DNA of 55,497 bases from Candidatus Baltobacteraceae bacterium (lineage in GTDB: Bacteria; Vulcanimicrobiota; Vulcanimicrobiia; Vulcanimicrobiales; Vulcanimicrobiaceae). Made by a program: the position numbers and the translations under genes. The stretch is taken from NCBI GenBank assembly GCA_036559195.1, contig DATBTN010000059.1:1-55497 (forward strand). Reading direction: 5' to 3'. Positions 16,335-25,722 of this stretch are shown here, piece after piece. The stretch's first letter is position 1; every line of letters starts with the position of its first letter. The notes beneath the pieces are model-generated. The model worked only from the letters and a program-made list of their open reading frames with translations, was not told where the DNA came from and ran no database searches.

Positions 16335-17831
16335 TTGAAGGTTAGAACCCGCGTCGCCCCGTCGCCTACGGGCGACCCGCATGTCGGCACCGCATACGTC
16401 GCGTTGCTCAACTATTGTTTTGCGAAGAAGCATGGCGGCGAGTTCGTTTTGCGCATCGAGGATACGGACCGCGCGCGCAGCACGCGGGAATCCGAAACTG
16501 CGATTCTCGATTCGCTGCATTGGCTGGGGCTGTCGTGGGACGAGGGGCCGGACAATGGCGGTCCTCACGGCCCCTACCGGCAGAGCGAGCGCTCCGCGAT
16601 CTACGCCGAACACGTGGCGAGGCTGCTTGCGGCCGGAGACGCTTTTAAATGCTTCTGCAGCCCCGCGCGACTGGAAGAGATGCGCGAGGCGCAGCGCGCC
16701 GCCAAGCAGCCGCCGCGCTACGACGGCCTCTGTACCGCGTTGAGCGCGTCGGAGGTTGCGGCGCGCGAGTCGCGGGGCGAACCGTATGTCGTGCGGATGC
16801 GCGTGCCGTCTGAAGGCGTCTGCGTCGTGAACGATCTGCGTCGCGGACCGATCGAGTTCGAATGGAACGCGGTCGACATGCAGGTGCTGGTGAAGTCCGA
16901 CGGCATGCCGACCTACCATCTGGCCAACGTCGTCGACGATCACCTGATGGAGATCACGCACGTCATCCGCGGCGAAGAGTGGGTGAGTTCCGCTCCCAAG
17001 CACGTGTTGCTCTACCGCTATTTCGGGTGGGAAGCCCCCGCGCTGCTGCACCTGCCGCTGCTGCGCAATCCCGATAAGAGCAAGCTGAGCAAACGCAAGA
17101 ATCCCACGAGTATTCTGTTTTACGAAGAGATGGGCTATTTGCCCGAGGCGCTCTGTAACTTCTTGGGGTTGCTCGCGGTGCATGCGATTGAGGGCGAAGA
17201 GCTGATGACGCTCCCGCAATTGATCGAACGGTTTACGCTCGATCATATCGCGCTCGGCGGTCCGGTTTTCGACGTCGCGAAACTCAACTGGCTCAACGGG
17301 CGCTATCTGCGCGAAGTGCTCGACGCGCCGGCCTTTATGGAGCGCGTGCGGGCCTGGGCATTCGAACCGGCGCGTCTGGAGCGTATCGCGCGCCTCGCGC
17401 AGCCCCGCATCGAACGCTTGAGCGATCTCGGGCCGCTGCTCGCGTTCTTTTTCGCGGGCCGCGTTGCCATTACGGCGCAGGATCTGCGCGGCGGCAAACT
17501 CGACGATGCAGCGCTGCGTCAGGCGTTCCAACTCGCGATGTGGGAATTCGATGCGCTGCGCGTTTGGGATCTCGCCGGAATCGAGGCGGTGCTCAAGCGC
17601 GTTGCCGAAACGCTCGAACGAAAGTTTCGCGACGTCGCGCGCCCGTTCTACGTTGCGATCACCGGCAGCCCCACTTCGGTGCCGCTCTACGATGCGATCG
17701 AGATGCTCGGCCGCGACCTCGTGCGCGAGCGCCTGCGTTTCGCGTTGGAATTGCTCGGCGGCGCGAGCGCGGCCGAGCAGAAAGCGTGGAAGCAGTTGAC
17801 CGCGGCCGGCGTAGGAGAGAACCAAGCATGA
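16335..17831 (+). CDS. gltX: Glutamyl-tRNA synthetase
   Basis: Class I aminoacyl-tRNA synthetase of 498 residues that charges tRNA-Glu. RVAPSPTGDPHVGTAY contains the HIGH-type motif (PHVGT), ELRIED-like FVLRIEDTDR is typical, and KLSKRK is the KMSKS loop. The anticodon-binding domain fills the C-terminal third. The TTG start at 16335, 2 nt after icmB, is required to keep the conserved N-terminal strand. The stop overlaps the glmU start (ATGA), so translation is coupled. Placement after a mutase operon looks like simple co-transcription. Confidence 0.95.
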   Translation: MKVRTRVAPSPTGDPHVGTAYVALLNYCFAKKHGGEFVLRIEDTDRARSTRESETAILDSLHWLGLSWDEGPDNGGPHGPYRQSERSAIYAEHVARLLAAGDAFKCFCSPARLEEMREAQRAAKQPPRYDGLCTALSASEVAARESRGEPYVVRMRVPSEGVCVVNDLRRGPIEFEWNAVDMQVLVKSDGMPTYHLANVVDDHLMEITHVIRGEEWVSSAPKHVLLYRYFGWEAPALLHLPLLRNPDKSKLSKRKNPTSILFYEEMGYLPEALCNFLGLLAVHAIEGEELMTLPQLIERFTLDHIALGGPVFDVAKLNWLNGRYLREVLDAPAFMERVRAWAFEPARLERIARLAQPRIERLSDLGPLLAFFFAGRVAITAQDLRGGKLDDAALRQAFQLAMWEFDALRVWDLAGIEAVLKRVAETLERKFRDVARPFYVAITGSPTSVPLYDAIEMLGRDLVRERLRFALELLGGASAAEQKAWKQLTAAGVGENQA

Positions 17832-19183
17832 GCGTTCGAGCGATCGTCCTAGCGGCGGGCAAAGGTACGCGCATGAAGAGCGCGATGCCCAAAGTGCTGC
17901 ACGATCTGTGCGGCCGTCCGTTGCTTTGGCACGTCTTGGCCTCGCTGCGGCGCGCCGGCGTCGACGAGATCGTGGTGGTCAGCAACCCCGAACTCGATCC
18001 ACTGCTCGCGGATTTCGGCGTAGCGAGCATCGTTCAGCAAGAGCAGCTCGGAACCGGGCATGCCGTGCAAGTGGCGCTGCGGCAATTGGAAGCGCGCGAG
18101 GGCGGACGCGTGATCGTCGCCTACGGCGACATGCCGCTCGTCGACGACGGAATCTTCGAGGAGATCCTGGGCGCGCTTGCGGGTAACGGCGCGGGGGGCG
18201 CGGCGCTCGCAATCGTCACCGCGACGATGCCGCTACCCTCGAACTTCGGGCGCGTGATCCGCAGCGGCGACGGCGTCGAGCGCATCGTCGAAGTCAAAGA
18301 CGCAACTCCCGCCGAACTCGCCGTCGACGAAATGAACGCCGGCATCTACGCGTTCGAAGAATCGGCGCTGCGCGCGGGCATCGCGCACCTGCGCAACGAC
18401 AACGCGCAAAAAGAATACTACCTCACCGACATGGTGGAGATGTTCGCCCAAGACGGAAAACGAGTCGTGCCGATAAAATCGAACGATCACCTCCACGTAC
18501 TCGGTATCAATGACCGCGTCGAACTCGCGATCGCCCGCAAAGAACTCAACGCGCGGCTCTGCGCGCGGTACATGCGCGACGGCGCGACCATCGTCGATCC
18601 GGAGACGACCTATCTCGAACCGGAACTCACCATCGGACGCGATACGATCGTCTATCCGAACACGACGATCGGGCGACTCTCGGAGATCGGCGAACGCTGC
18701 GTGATCGGGCCTAACGCGCGCCTCTCGAACGCCCGGCTCGGCGACGACGTGAGCGTACGCGAGAGCGTCGTGATCGACAGCACCGTCGGAAACCACGTCC
18801 GGATCGGGCCTTTCGCGCATCTGCGCGGCAACACCGAGCTAGCGGCGGACGTGCACGTCGGCAATTTCGTCGAGGTAAAGAACTCGCGCCTCGCGCGCGG
18901 CGTCAAAGCCGGACACCTAACCTATCTTGGCGATGCGACGATCGGCGCGCGCAGCAACATCGGCGCCGGCACCATCACGTGCAACTACGACGGCACCACC
19001 AAGCACCCCACGACGATCGGCGAGAACGTGTTCATCGGCTCCAACACGTCGCTGGTAGCGCCGGTGACGATCGGCGACGGCGCGCTGACTGGTGCGTCGG
19101 CCGTGGTAATCAAAGACGTCGCCGCCGGCGAACGCGTCGCGGGTAATCCCGCCCGTCCGCTGCCGAAAAAACCGGCCGGCTAA
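17828..19183 (+). CDS. glmU: Bifunctional UDP-GlcNAc pyrophosphorylase / GlcN-1-P acetyltransferase
   Basis: Makes UDP-GlcNAc for peptidoglycan in two steps. The N-terminal uridylyltransferase domain has LAAGKGTRMKS, QLGTGHAV and YGDMPL. The C-terminal left-handed beta-helix acetyltransferase has the hexapeptide repeats, HVGNFVEVKNS and GAGTITCNYDG. The length of 451 residues is normal. ATG 17828 overlaps the gltX stop by 4 nt; a longer in-frame ORF would run inside gltX and is rejected. It ends at a strong hairpin. In many bacteria glmU precedes prs, which here lies 14 kb away. Confidence 0.96.
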   Translation: MSVRAIVLAAGKGTRMKSAMPKVLHDLCGRPLLWHVLASLRRAGVDEIVVVSNPELDPLLADFGVASIVQQEQLGTGHAVQVALRQLEAREGGRVIVAYGDMPLVDDGIFEEILGALAGNGAGGAALAIVTATMPLPSNFGRVIRSGDGVERIVEVKDATPAELAVDEMNAGIYAFEESALRAGIAHLRNDNAQKEYYLTDMVEMFAQDGKRVVPIKSNDHLHVLGINDRVELAIARKELNARLCARYMRDGATIVDPETTYLEPELTIGRDTIVYPNTTIGRLSEIGERCVIGPNARLSNARLGDDVSVRESVVIDSTVGNHVRIGPFAHLRGNTELAADVHVGNFVEVKNSRLARGVKAGHLTYLGDATIGARSNIGAGTITCNYDGTTKHPTTIGENVFIGSNTSLVAPVTIGDGALTGASAVVIKDVAAGERVAGNPARPLPKKPAG

Positions 19184-19187
19184 AAGC

Positions 19188-19225
19188 GCAACGGGTGCCG
19201 CATGTTGCAATGCGGCACCCGTTGC
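19188..19225. terminator. Perfect 16-bp hairpin between convergent genes
   Basis: Arms GCAACGGGTGCCGCAT (19188-19203) and its exact complement (19210-19225) enclose a 6-nt loop. It lies 5 nt after the glmU stop and 16 nt before the stop of the convergent sedolisin gene, so it probably ends both transcripts. No T-run follows on either side. Confidence 0.7.
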
Positions 19226-19240
19226 GTCGCCCGGGGAGAG

Positions 19241-20998
19241 CTATTTTCCGATCGTCGCGTTGGTTGCGCTGACGTCGAAAGTGCCGAGACCCGTGGTGTA
19301 GTCGAAGCCCGGCAGCGCGCTATACGCGCCGTTGCCGCCCGTGAGAATATCGTGGAAACCGCCGTAAGCGCGGGTAGGCGGCGGTCCGGCCACCGGCGCA
19401 CCGGGCGTCGCTTGCGAATAGATCTTGTAGAAGGCGGGCGATCCCAAGCCCAGAGCGTTGTCATGCGCGCTTTGCAGTCTCGCATAGACGCCCGCCGCGA
19501 GCGGCGAGGAGAGGCTGGTGCCGCCGATGACCGTGAGCGCACCGCCCACGTAAACGTCGGCGCCGGTGTTCGGATCCGCGTCCATCGCGATGTCCGGCAA
19601 ACCGCGTAGGCTGACCGGCGCGCCGGCCGCGCTCGGATTGCTCGGCTGTACGCCTTGCTGCCAGTACGGCGAGTACTCGAACTGACTAACGCCGCCGCCG
19701 CCGGCGTTCCACGCGAGCTCGCCTTCGTAGCTTGCATCCGCGTTGCTCAGCAGCGTCGTGCCGCCAACCGCCACCACGTATGGTGACGCTGCCGGATATT
19801 CGACTAGCGGCGCGCCGGCGGGAACGCCGTTGGGCGTTCCGACCGAACAAAACGATCCGGTATCGCCGCTCGAGGCAAACATCGTCTGGCCTTGCGCCGC
19901 GCCTTGTAGCAGGATCTCGTCGTCGACGAGCATCGAGCCGTCGAGATACGGCCCGAATTCGCAGCCGCCGAACGACGAGTTCCCGATCTGCGCGAGGTCC
20001 TGCGTCACCCACTTGTTATATTCGAGCGCGATATCGGAGTCGGTGAGCGACGTGGTTGCGTAGATATAGAGATGCTTGAGCGCGCCGGCCATGCCGCTCG
20101 ACGCTTGCGTGTCGAGATCCCATTCGTCCACGCCCGCCACGTCGGGGCTCGCGAGCCCGACCCGCACGACGCTCGCCGGAACCTGCGGCAGCCCGAAATG
20201 ACTTTCGGCGACGCGCAGATCGCCGATCACCGACGAGACGTCTCCTTCGGCCATCACCGCGACCGACGTATTCGATCCGGCCGGCGTACTGCCGACGTCG
20301 TACGTCTTCCAGAACGTCGATGGATTGTAGTCGAAGCGAACGCACGTCGCCCCGGATCCGATGCCGCACGGAGTGATCGGCGCGGCGCGTACTTTCACGG
20401 CGTTATTGAGCCCGAGCACGGCGACCACGATGCCCGAGAGCGATTGCGGCACGAACGCCGGCGACGTGTTGGCGAAGACGTTCGTATTTTGCTGCGTGAA
20501 CGCGTGCAGCGTGGTATCGAAAGCCTTCTGCACGATAGCCGACGTTGCGTCGGCGCTCACCAGCAGGTTGTTCGGCTCGACGGCGATGTTGGTGAACCCT
20601 TGACCGCGCAGATACGCCGTGACGGCAGCGACTTGTGCCGGCGTGGGCGCGTATTGCGCGTCGAACGCGGACGGATCGACCCTGGTGCCGCCGGCGACGG
20701 CGGCTTTGAGCCCGTCGGCATTGCGCAGCTGCAGGCCCAGCCGCACGGTTAGCGGAGTCGATGCGGCGAGGGCTCCCCGATCGCTCGCATTTGCAAGCTG
20801 CAGCGCTTGCGTACCCGTCGGTGCCCACCCGCTTGGAGCTGCCGCCGCCGCGGAGACGGCGCGGCTGGTCGCCGCGCCGGAGCTCGCCGGAGATTGCGAT
20901 CCGATCGGCGGCAGCGAGCCGCCGTGGCCGGCGCACGCGGTCGCAGCCAACATGCCGGCGACCGCGAATGTTGCGCCGATACGCTTCGTCATGCGCAT
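19241..20998 (-). CDS. Sedolisin (S53) serine-carboxyl protease, copy 2
   Basis: Secreted acid-type protease of 585 residues. A hydrophobic signal segment ends at a Cys (LAATAC), possibly a lipid anchor though the lipobox is weak. A pro-domain of the S53 activation type follows at about 60-200. The catalytic set is complete: Glu and Asp in DEWDLD, Asp in SSGDTG and nucleophile Ser in GGTSLSSP. The C-terminal DILTGGNGAY and FDYTTGLG resemble the calcium site. It starts 2 nt after the stop of the upstream paralogue, so the two form a tandem-duplication operon. Members work on proteins at low pH. Confidence 0.9.
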   Translation of the reverse strand: MRMTKRIGATFAVAGMLAATACAGHGGSLPPIGSQSPASSGAATSRAVSAAAAAPSGWAPTGTQALQLANASDRGALAASTPLTVRLGLQLRNADGLKAAVAGGTRVDPSAFDAQYAPTPAQVAAVTAYLRGQGFTNIAVEPNNLLVSADATSAIVQKAFDTTLHAFTQQNTNVFANTSPAFVPQSLSGIVVAVLGLNNAVKVRAAPITPCGIGSGATCVRFDYNPSTFWKTYDVGSTPAGSNTSVAVMAEGDVSSVIGDLRVAESHFGLPQVPASVVRVGLASPDVAGVDEWDLDTQASSGMAGALKHLYIYATTSLTDSDIALEYNKWVTQDLAQIGNSSFGGCEFGPYLDGSMLVDDEILLQGAAQGQTMFASSGDTGSFCSVGTPNGVPAGAPLVEYPAASPYVVAVGGTTLLSNADASYEGELAWNAGGGGVSQFEYSPYWQQGVQPSNPSAAGAPVSLRGLPDIAMDADPNTGADVYVGGALTVIGGTSLSSPLAAGVYARLQSAHDNALGLGSPAFYKIYSQATPGAPVAGPPPTRAYGGFHDILTGGNGAYSALPGFDYTTGLGTFDVSATNATIGK

Positions 20999-21000
20999 CC

Positions 21001-22785
21001 CTATTGTCCGATCTGCGCGTTGGCGATTGAGATATCGAAGCTGCCCAGTCCGGTCGTGTAATCGTAGCGTGGAAGTGCCGAATAGGTGACGTTGGAGCCG
21101 GTCAGCACGTCGTGGAATCCGCCGATCGGCTGCGTCGGCGGCGGTCCGAGCAGTGCGGTTCCCGGGGCGGCGTGCGCGTGATAGTTGTTATAGAAGAGCG
21201 GCGGCGCGAAGCCGAGCGTATTGTGGTGCGCCGTCTGCAGGCGAGCGAAAACGCCGGCCGCGAGTGGCGATGCGAGGCTCGTTCCGCCGGACGTGCAGGG
21301 CGTGCACGAACCGTTCACCGCCGAACCGGAGGTGTAGAGCAGCGCGCCGGATTCGAGCGAGGCATCCATCGCCACGTCGGGCAATCCGCGGAAGTTCTGA
21401 CCCTGCGCGCTCACCGGTTGTTCGCTCGCTTCCCAATACGGGGAGTATTCGAACTGGCTCAACCCGCCGCCGCCGGCTTCCCAGGAGTTCTCGCCTTTGT
21501 AGGTGCCGTCGGCATTCGAAAACAGGTCGGTCCCGCCGACCGCGACGACGTACGGCGAAGCCGCCGGATATTCGACGAAGGGTGCGCCTGCCGGCACGCC
21601 ATTGGGTACGCCGACTCCGCAGAAACCGCCGGAGTCGCCGGTCGAAACGAACATCGTTTGGCCTTGTGCGGCGCCTTCGAGCAAGATCTCGTCGTCAACG
21701 AGCATCGAGCCGTCGAGGTACGGACCGAACTCGCAGCCGCCGAACGACGAGTTGCCGATGTTCGTGCGGTGCTGCGTCACCCACTTGTTGTATTCCAGTG
21801 CGATATCGGAATCGGTAAGCGACGTGGTGTCGTAGAGATAGAGCGCCTTGAGGTTGCCGGCGATCCCGCTCGAATACGTCATGTCGAGCGTCCATTCATC
21901 GGCACCGGCCGTATCGGTGCTGGGCAGCCCGACGGGCACGACGTTCACCGGAACTTGCGGCAGGTTGAAATGCGATTCGTTGACGCGTAGATCCGCGATC
22001 GATGAGTTTACGTTGCCTTCGGCCATGATCGCGACGGCCGTATTCGAACCGGACGGCGTGTTCCCGGCGTCGTAGGTGATTTGGAAGGTGGCCGGGTCGT
22101 AAAAACGCACGCATGTCGGCGCGACCGGCGTATTGACGGACTTGATGCACGCCGTCGGTTTGAGCTGCGGCTTGGGTTTCATCATCTGCGCCGTGTTCAA
22201 GCCGAGCACGGCCACCACGGTTCCCGAAAGCGATTGCGGAACGTAAGCGGGCGCAACGTTTGCAAGCACCGTCGCGCCGTTCTGCGTGAAAGAGTGAATC
22301 GTGGTGTTGAAGGCTTTTTGCACTACCGCCGCCGTCGCGTCGGCGCTAACGAGCAGGTTGTTGGGCTCGACGCTCACGTTGGTGAAGCCTTGGCTCTGCA
22401 GGTACGACGTCACGCTTGCGACTTGCGCTTGCGTTGGTCCGTACTGGGTTGCGAGCGCCGATTGATCGATCGTTTGCCCGGAGGCGACGAGCGATTTGAG
22501 CGCATCGGCGTTGCGCATCTGGAGCCCGAGGCGCACGGTCATCGGCTTCGAACCCGATACGGCCCCGAGATCGCTTGCGTTGAGAAGGCCGACCGATTGG
22601 GTGGCCGTGGAAGCCCATCCGCTGGGTGCGGCCGCGACCGATTTAGCGGCGCGGCTATTGCCCGCGCCGACGGCGCTAGCTTGCGGCTGCGAACCGATAG
22701 GCGGCACGGCTCCGCCCCCGCCTTGACCCGAGCAGGCGGCCGTGGCTAAGCCGACCACCAGTGCTACGGCACTGAGTTTTTTCAT
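21001..22785 (-). CDS. Sedolisin (S53) serine-carboxyl protease, copy 1
   Basis: First gene of the tandem pair, 594 residues. The signal segment (MKKLSAVALVVGLATAAC) is followed by a Gly-rich linker, the pro-domain and the protease domain with Glu/Asp in DEWTLD, Asp in STGDSGG and Ser in GGTSLASP. Compared with copy 2 it has short insertions, for example a Cys-containing loop (NGSCTPCTSGG) before the catalytic Ser. ATG 22785 is preferred because GGGGGAG lies just upstream; a longer in-frame start at 22866 adds an unlikely stretch. The copies are diverged but share long identical segments. Confidence 0.91.
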   Translation of the reverse strand: MKKLSAVALVVGLATAACSGQGGGGAVPPIGSQPQASAVGAGNSRAAKSVAAAPSGWASTATQSVGLLNASDLGAVSGSKPMTVRLGLQMRNADALKSLVASGQTIDQSALATQYGPTQAQVASVTSYLQSQGFTNVSVEPNNLLVSADATAAVVQKAFNTTIHSFTQNGATVLANVAPAYVPQSLSGTVVAVLGLNTAQMMKPKPQLKPTACIKSVNTPVAPTCVRFYDPATFQITYDAGNTPSGSNTAVAIMAEGNVNSSIADLRVNESHFNLPQVPVNVVPVGLPSTDTAGADEWTLDMTYSSGIAGNLKALYLYDTTSLTDSDIALEYNKWVTQHRTNIGNSSFGGCEFGPYLDGSMLVDDEILLEGAAQGQTMFVSTGDSGGFCGVGVPNGVPAGAPFVEYPAASPYVVAVGGTDLFSNADGTYKGENSWEAGGGGLSQFEYSPYWEASEQPVSAQGQNFRGLPDVAMDASLESGALLYTSGSAVNGSCTPCTSGGTSLASPLAAGVFARLQTAHHNTLGFAPPLFYNNYHAHAAPGTALLGPPPTQPIGGFHDVLTGSNVTYSALPRYDYTTGLGSFDISIANAQIGQ

Positions 22786-22878
22786 GTGTTGCTCCCCCGG
22801 AAAGAAGTGTGCGAGTACTCCACCCCAGGCGAGCGTACGTCTAGCGCACCGGCCGAACCATACCAAAAATTGGGTAGA

Positions 22879-22961
22879 GGATTCGGCCTGCGGCCGAATC
22901 CGTCGCGTTCGGCCCGCTGGGCCGAGCCGCCCGTCGCGTTCGGCCCGCTGGGCCGAGCCGC
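22879..22961. repeat. Hairpin plus two tandem 30-bp hairpin repeats
   Basis: GGATTCGGCC / GGCCGAATCC (22879-22888 and 22892-22901) form a 10-bp stem with a 3-nt loop. Two identical 30-bp units then follow at 22901-22930 and 22932-22961 (period 31), each containing CGGCCC-GCT-GGGCCG. The block lies upstream of the sedolisin pair and just past the end of the decarboxylase gene (stop at 22965), so it may serve as that gene's terminator. It could equally be a dispersed repeat family. Confidence 0.7.
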
Positions 22962-22964
22962 GTT

Positions 22965-24410
22965 TTACGCGGTTTGCGTGGCTAGTAGCGCGTCGCCGAG
23001 GGCGGCTAGGATTTGGACGAGGTGATCGAAATCGGCTTGGGTGCTGCGGTGGTTGGTGATATTGGCGCGCAAGGCGCGCCGGCCGAAGATCGTAGTCGAG
23101 GAGAGCACGGCTTCGCCGCTCTCCTGCAGACGAATGGCCAGTTCGTCGTTGAAGCGATCGGACGCTTCATCGCTCGCCCCCGGGATGCGATAGCGAAAGC
23201 ACACGATGTTGAGCGTGGCGGGTGCGAGTATTTCGAAGCGCGGATCCGCTTCGAGCAATCGCTGCAGGTAACGGGCCTGCTCGCAATTGCGTTCGATCGC
23301 TGCGGCCAGACGCCGAGAGCCGTGTTCCTTGATCGTGAACCAAACCTTGAGCGCGCGAAAGCCGCGCGAAAGATCGGTCCCGAAATCGGCGAACCACGGC
23401 GTGCCCGCCGCCAGTCCGCGCGGCATACGTGTGATATACGGGCCTTCGGTTGCAAACGTGGCGCGATGCAGGTCGCCGTCGCGCACCAGCACGCAGCCGG
23501 CGTCGTACGGCACGTGCAGCCACTTGTGAAAGTCGAAGGCGATCGAGTCGGCCGCTTCGATGCCGCGCAGCGCCGGCCGCAGCGTTTCGGAGAGATACGC
23601 GACCGCGCCGAACGCGCCGTCGACGTGAAACCACAGCCCCTCGCGGTGCGCGAGCGCGGCGAGTTCGTCGAGCGGATCGATCGCCCCCGTATCGACCGAT
23701 CCGGCGGTTCCGACGATGAAGAACGGCACGTACCCGGCGGCGCGATCGCGGGCGATGCACTCGGCGACGAGCTGCGGCTGCGCGCGATGCCGCTCGTCAA
23801 CCGGCAGCACGCGCAACGCCGCGGAGCCAAGCCCGGCGGTCTCGAACGCTTTGCGCACGCAGCTGTGCGTCGCCGCCGATGCGTAACCGACGAGTTTGCG
23901 CGTCGATTGGTCCAGCCCGTCTTCGCGCACTTGCGGCCCCAGCGCTTTCGTGCGTGCGACCAGCACCGCGATGAGATTCGCCGCCGAGGTACCGCTTACG
24001 AGGATCCCCGACGCGCTCGCGCGCCAGCCGTAGAGCGCCGCGAACCACGCGATCACTTGCCGTTCCACGTAGACGGCACCGTGATCGCGGCCGCCCACGT
24101 TCGAGTTCATCGTTGCGGCCAACAGGTCGGCGATCGCGCCGCTCGGCGTACCGCTGCCATGCACCCAACCGAAAAAACGCGGATGGATGTTTCCGGTCGC
24201 ATACGGCATGATCGATTCGGTGAAATCGGCGTAGACGTCTTCGAAACTCGACGGCTCGAGCGGAAGCGGTTCGCGCAAATGCGCCCGCACGTCCTCGGGA
24301 ACCGCGCGCCACACGGGCCGCTCGCGCACGTCGTGCAGAAAGTCGATGGCGTCGTCGAGCGCGCGATGCGCCTGCGCGCGAAACGCGCTCCAGTCAGCGG
24401 GATCGAGCAC
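22965..24410 (-). CDS. PLP-dependent group II amino-acid decarboxylase
   Basis: Enzyme of 481 residues in the aromatic-L-amino-acid/glutamate/histidine decarboxylase family, which turns an amino acid into its amine. NIHPRFFGWVHGSGTP, FVDG-like FHVDGAFGAVAYLS and the PLP Lys in DFHKWLHVPYD support the call. The substrate cannot be read from sequence; an aromatic amino acid is a reasonable first guess. It begins at GTG 24410, overlapping the end of the TPR/ATP-grasp gene by 17 nt, so both probably act together. Confidence 0.85.
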   Translation of the reverse strand: MLDPADWSAFRAQAHRALDDAIDFLHDVRERPVWRAVPEDVRAHLREPLPLEPSSFEDVYADFTESIMPYATGNIHPRFFGWVHGSGTPSGAIADLLAATMNSNVGGRDHGAVYVERQVIAWFAALYGWRASASGILVSGTSAANLIAVLVARTKALGPQVREDGLDQSTRKLVGYASAATHSCVRKAFETAGLGSAALRVLPVDERHRAQPQLVAECIARDRAAGYVPFFIVGTAGSVDTGAIDPLDELAALAHREGLWFHVDGAFGAVAYLSETLRPALRGIEAADSIAFDFHKWLHVPYDAGCVLVRDGDLHRATFATEGPYITRMPRGLAAGTPWFADFGTDLSRGFRALKVWFTIKEHGSRRLAAAIERNCEQARYLQRLLEADPRFEILAPATLNIVCFRYRIPGASDEASDRFNDELAIRLQESGEAVLSSTTIFGRRALRANITNHRSTQADFDHLVQILAALGDALLATQTA

Positions 24411-25722
24411 GAGAATCCAACAGCCGTTCGAGCGAGGCGAAAATCTGCGGCACGTAGAGCCGCTTGTAACCGAAGAGTTCGACGGGATCCTGCATGTGCA
24501 CGATCATGGCCGGATCCGCTTCGAAAACCAGCAGGTTGCCGGCCGGATCGATGCTGCAGTCGATGCCGAAGTAATCGAGGCCGATCGCGCGGGCGATCTC
24601 GCGCAGCGCGCGCTGCAGCGGCGGTCCGAAGACCGACGGAAAGTCGGCCAAATAGCGCTCCTCTTCCGCCCGCATCCACGCTTGTTCGGCCATCGGTGCG
24701 TTGTAATAGTGAATCATCCAATTCGGCGAGATCGCGAGATGATAGGCGTGGGGTTCGCCGTCGACGCAGATGATGCGATATTTGCGGTAGAAGCCGTCGG
24801 GCTGCCGATACTCGACGAACGGACTCACGTAGAAAAACTCCGCGCGCGCGCTCTCGAGATACGCGTCGAGGTCGGCGAGCGCGTCGATCTTTGCGAGATC
24901 GTGTCCGGCATGGGAACCGACCGGGCGCACGAGCAGCGGAGCCTCGATCGGAAGCCGATGCGCCGCAACGTCTTCGCGCGTTACGCGCGTGACCGACGGC
25001 GTGACGCACGACTCGATTCCGCGAAGCACGTCGACGAGCGCGACCCGATTGGTGTTGAGCACGCGTGCGGGATCGTTGATCGCCGGCAAACCGAGCCGCT
25101 CGACGATCGCGCTCGCGATCTCCAGCGACTCGAGCGCGTCGTCGGCTTCGCCGATCGCGTTGAAGATCACGTCGCAGGCCGGAAGCCGCGCCGCCGCCGC
25201 GAGCGAGTCACGGCCCAGCAGAAAGAACTTATGAACGGTCGTGGTTTGCGCATCGAACAGAAAATCGACCGGAATATTTGCCTGCCAGTCCCCCGGGCGC
25301 AGCAACACCAAGACGCGTCGCCGCTCCTGAGGCGCGATCGCGCTGAAGAGCTGCTGACGTTCCAGCGCGCGCAATTGAAACGCGAGCGCGTCTTCGCGGC
25401 GCCCGGCGACCTGCGCGAGTTCGTACAGTGCCAAATTGGCGGCTACGTTATCCGGCTCGGCCGTTAAGGCATCGAGATAGTGCCGTCGCGCGTCGTCGAA
25501 TCGCTGCGCGCGCGAGGCGAGGCCGCCTAGTCCGACGTGCGCGGCGACCAGACCTCGATCGGCTCGAATCGCGGCCTCGTAGGCTTGCCGCGCCGCGGCG
25601 CCGTCGCCCGACTCATCGAGCGCGATCGCCAGATTGCATTGCAATTCGGCAACCTCGGGGTGAAGCGCGGCGCCCGCGCGGAACGCCTCGATGGCTTGCG
25701 CTTGTTGACCCGACGCGCGCAA
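24394..25722 (-). CDS. TPR protein with C-terminal ATP-grasp domain
   Basis: At least 442 residues. About three tetratricopeptide repeats (EAFRAGAALHPEVAEL, ARRHYLDALTAEPDNVAA) are followed by a RimK-like ATP-grasp region: LLVRPVGSHAG binds ATP, and GIDCSIDPAGNLLVFEAD carries metal ligands. ATP-grasp enzymes ligate a carboxylate to an amine. TTG 25722 has no ribosome site and cuts the first TPR helix. The frame stays open to 25809 and encodes a matching helix (AFEANARGIAL), so the true start is probably upstream, perhaps ATC 25794 with GAGGT before it. Coupled to the decarboxylase downstream. Confidence 0.75.
   Translation of the reverse strand: MRASGQQAQAIEAFRAGAALHPEVAELQCNLAIALDESGDGAAARQAYEAAIRADRGLVAAHVGLGGLASRAQRFDDARRHYLDALTAEPDNVAANLALYELAQVAGRREDALAFQLRALERQQLFSAIAPQERRRVLVLLRPGDWQANIPVDFLFDAQTTTVHKFFLLGRDSLAAAARLPACDVIFNAIGEADDALESLEIASAIVERLGLPAINDPARVLNTNRVALVDVLRGIESCVTPSVTRVTREDVAAHRLPIEAPLLVRPVGSHAGHDLAKIDALADLDAYLESARAEFFYVSPFVEYRQPDGFYRKYRIICVDGEPHAYHLAISPNWMIHYYNAPMAEQAWMRAEEERYLADFPSVFGPPLQRALREIARAIGLDYFGIDCSIDPAGNLLVFEADPAMIVHMQDPVELFGYKRLYVPQIFASLERLLDSRARSR

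Noticed and set aside
16329-17825. Long open frame opposite gltX
   Set aside because: It mirrors gltX, has no recognisable domain and is the expected shadow of a GC-rich gene.
22879-22961. CRISPR array
   Set aside because: Only two units with a 1-nt gap and no spacers or cas genes.
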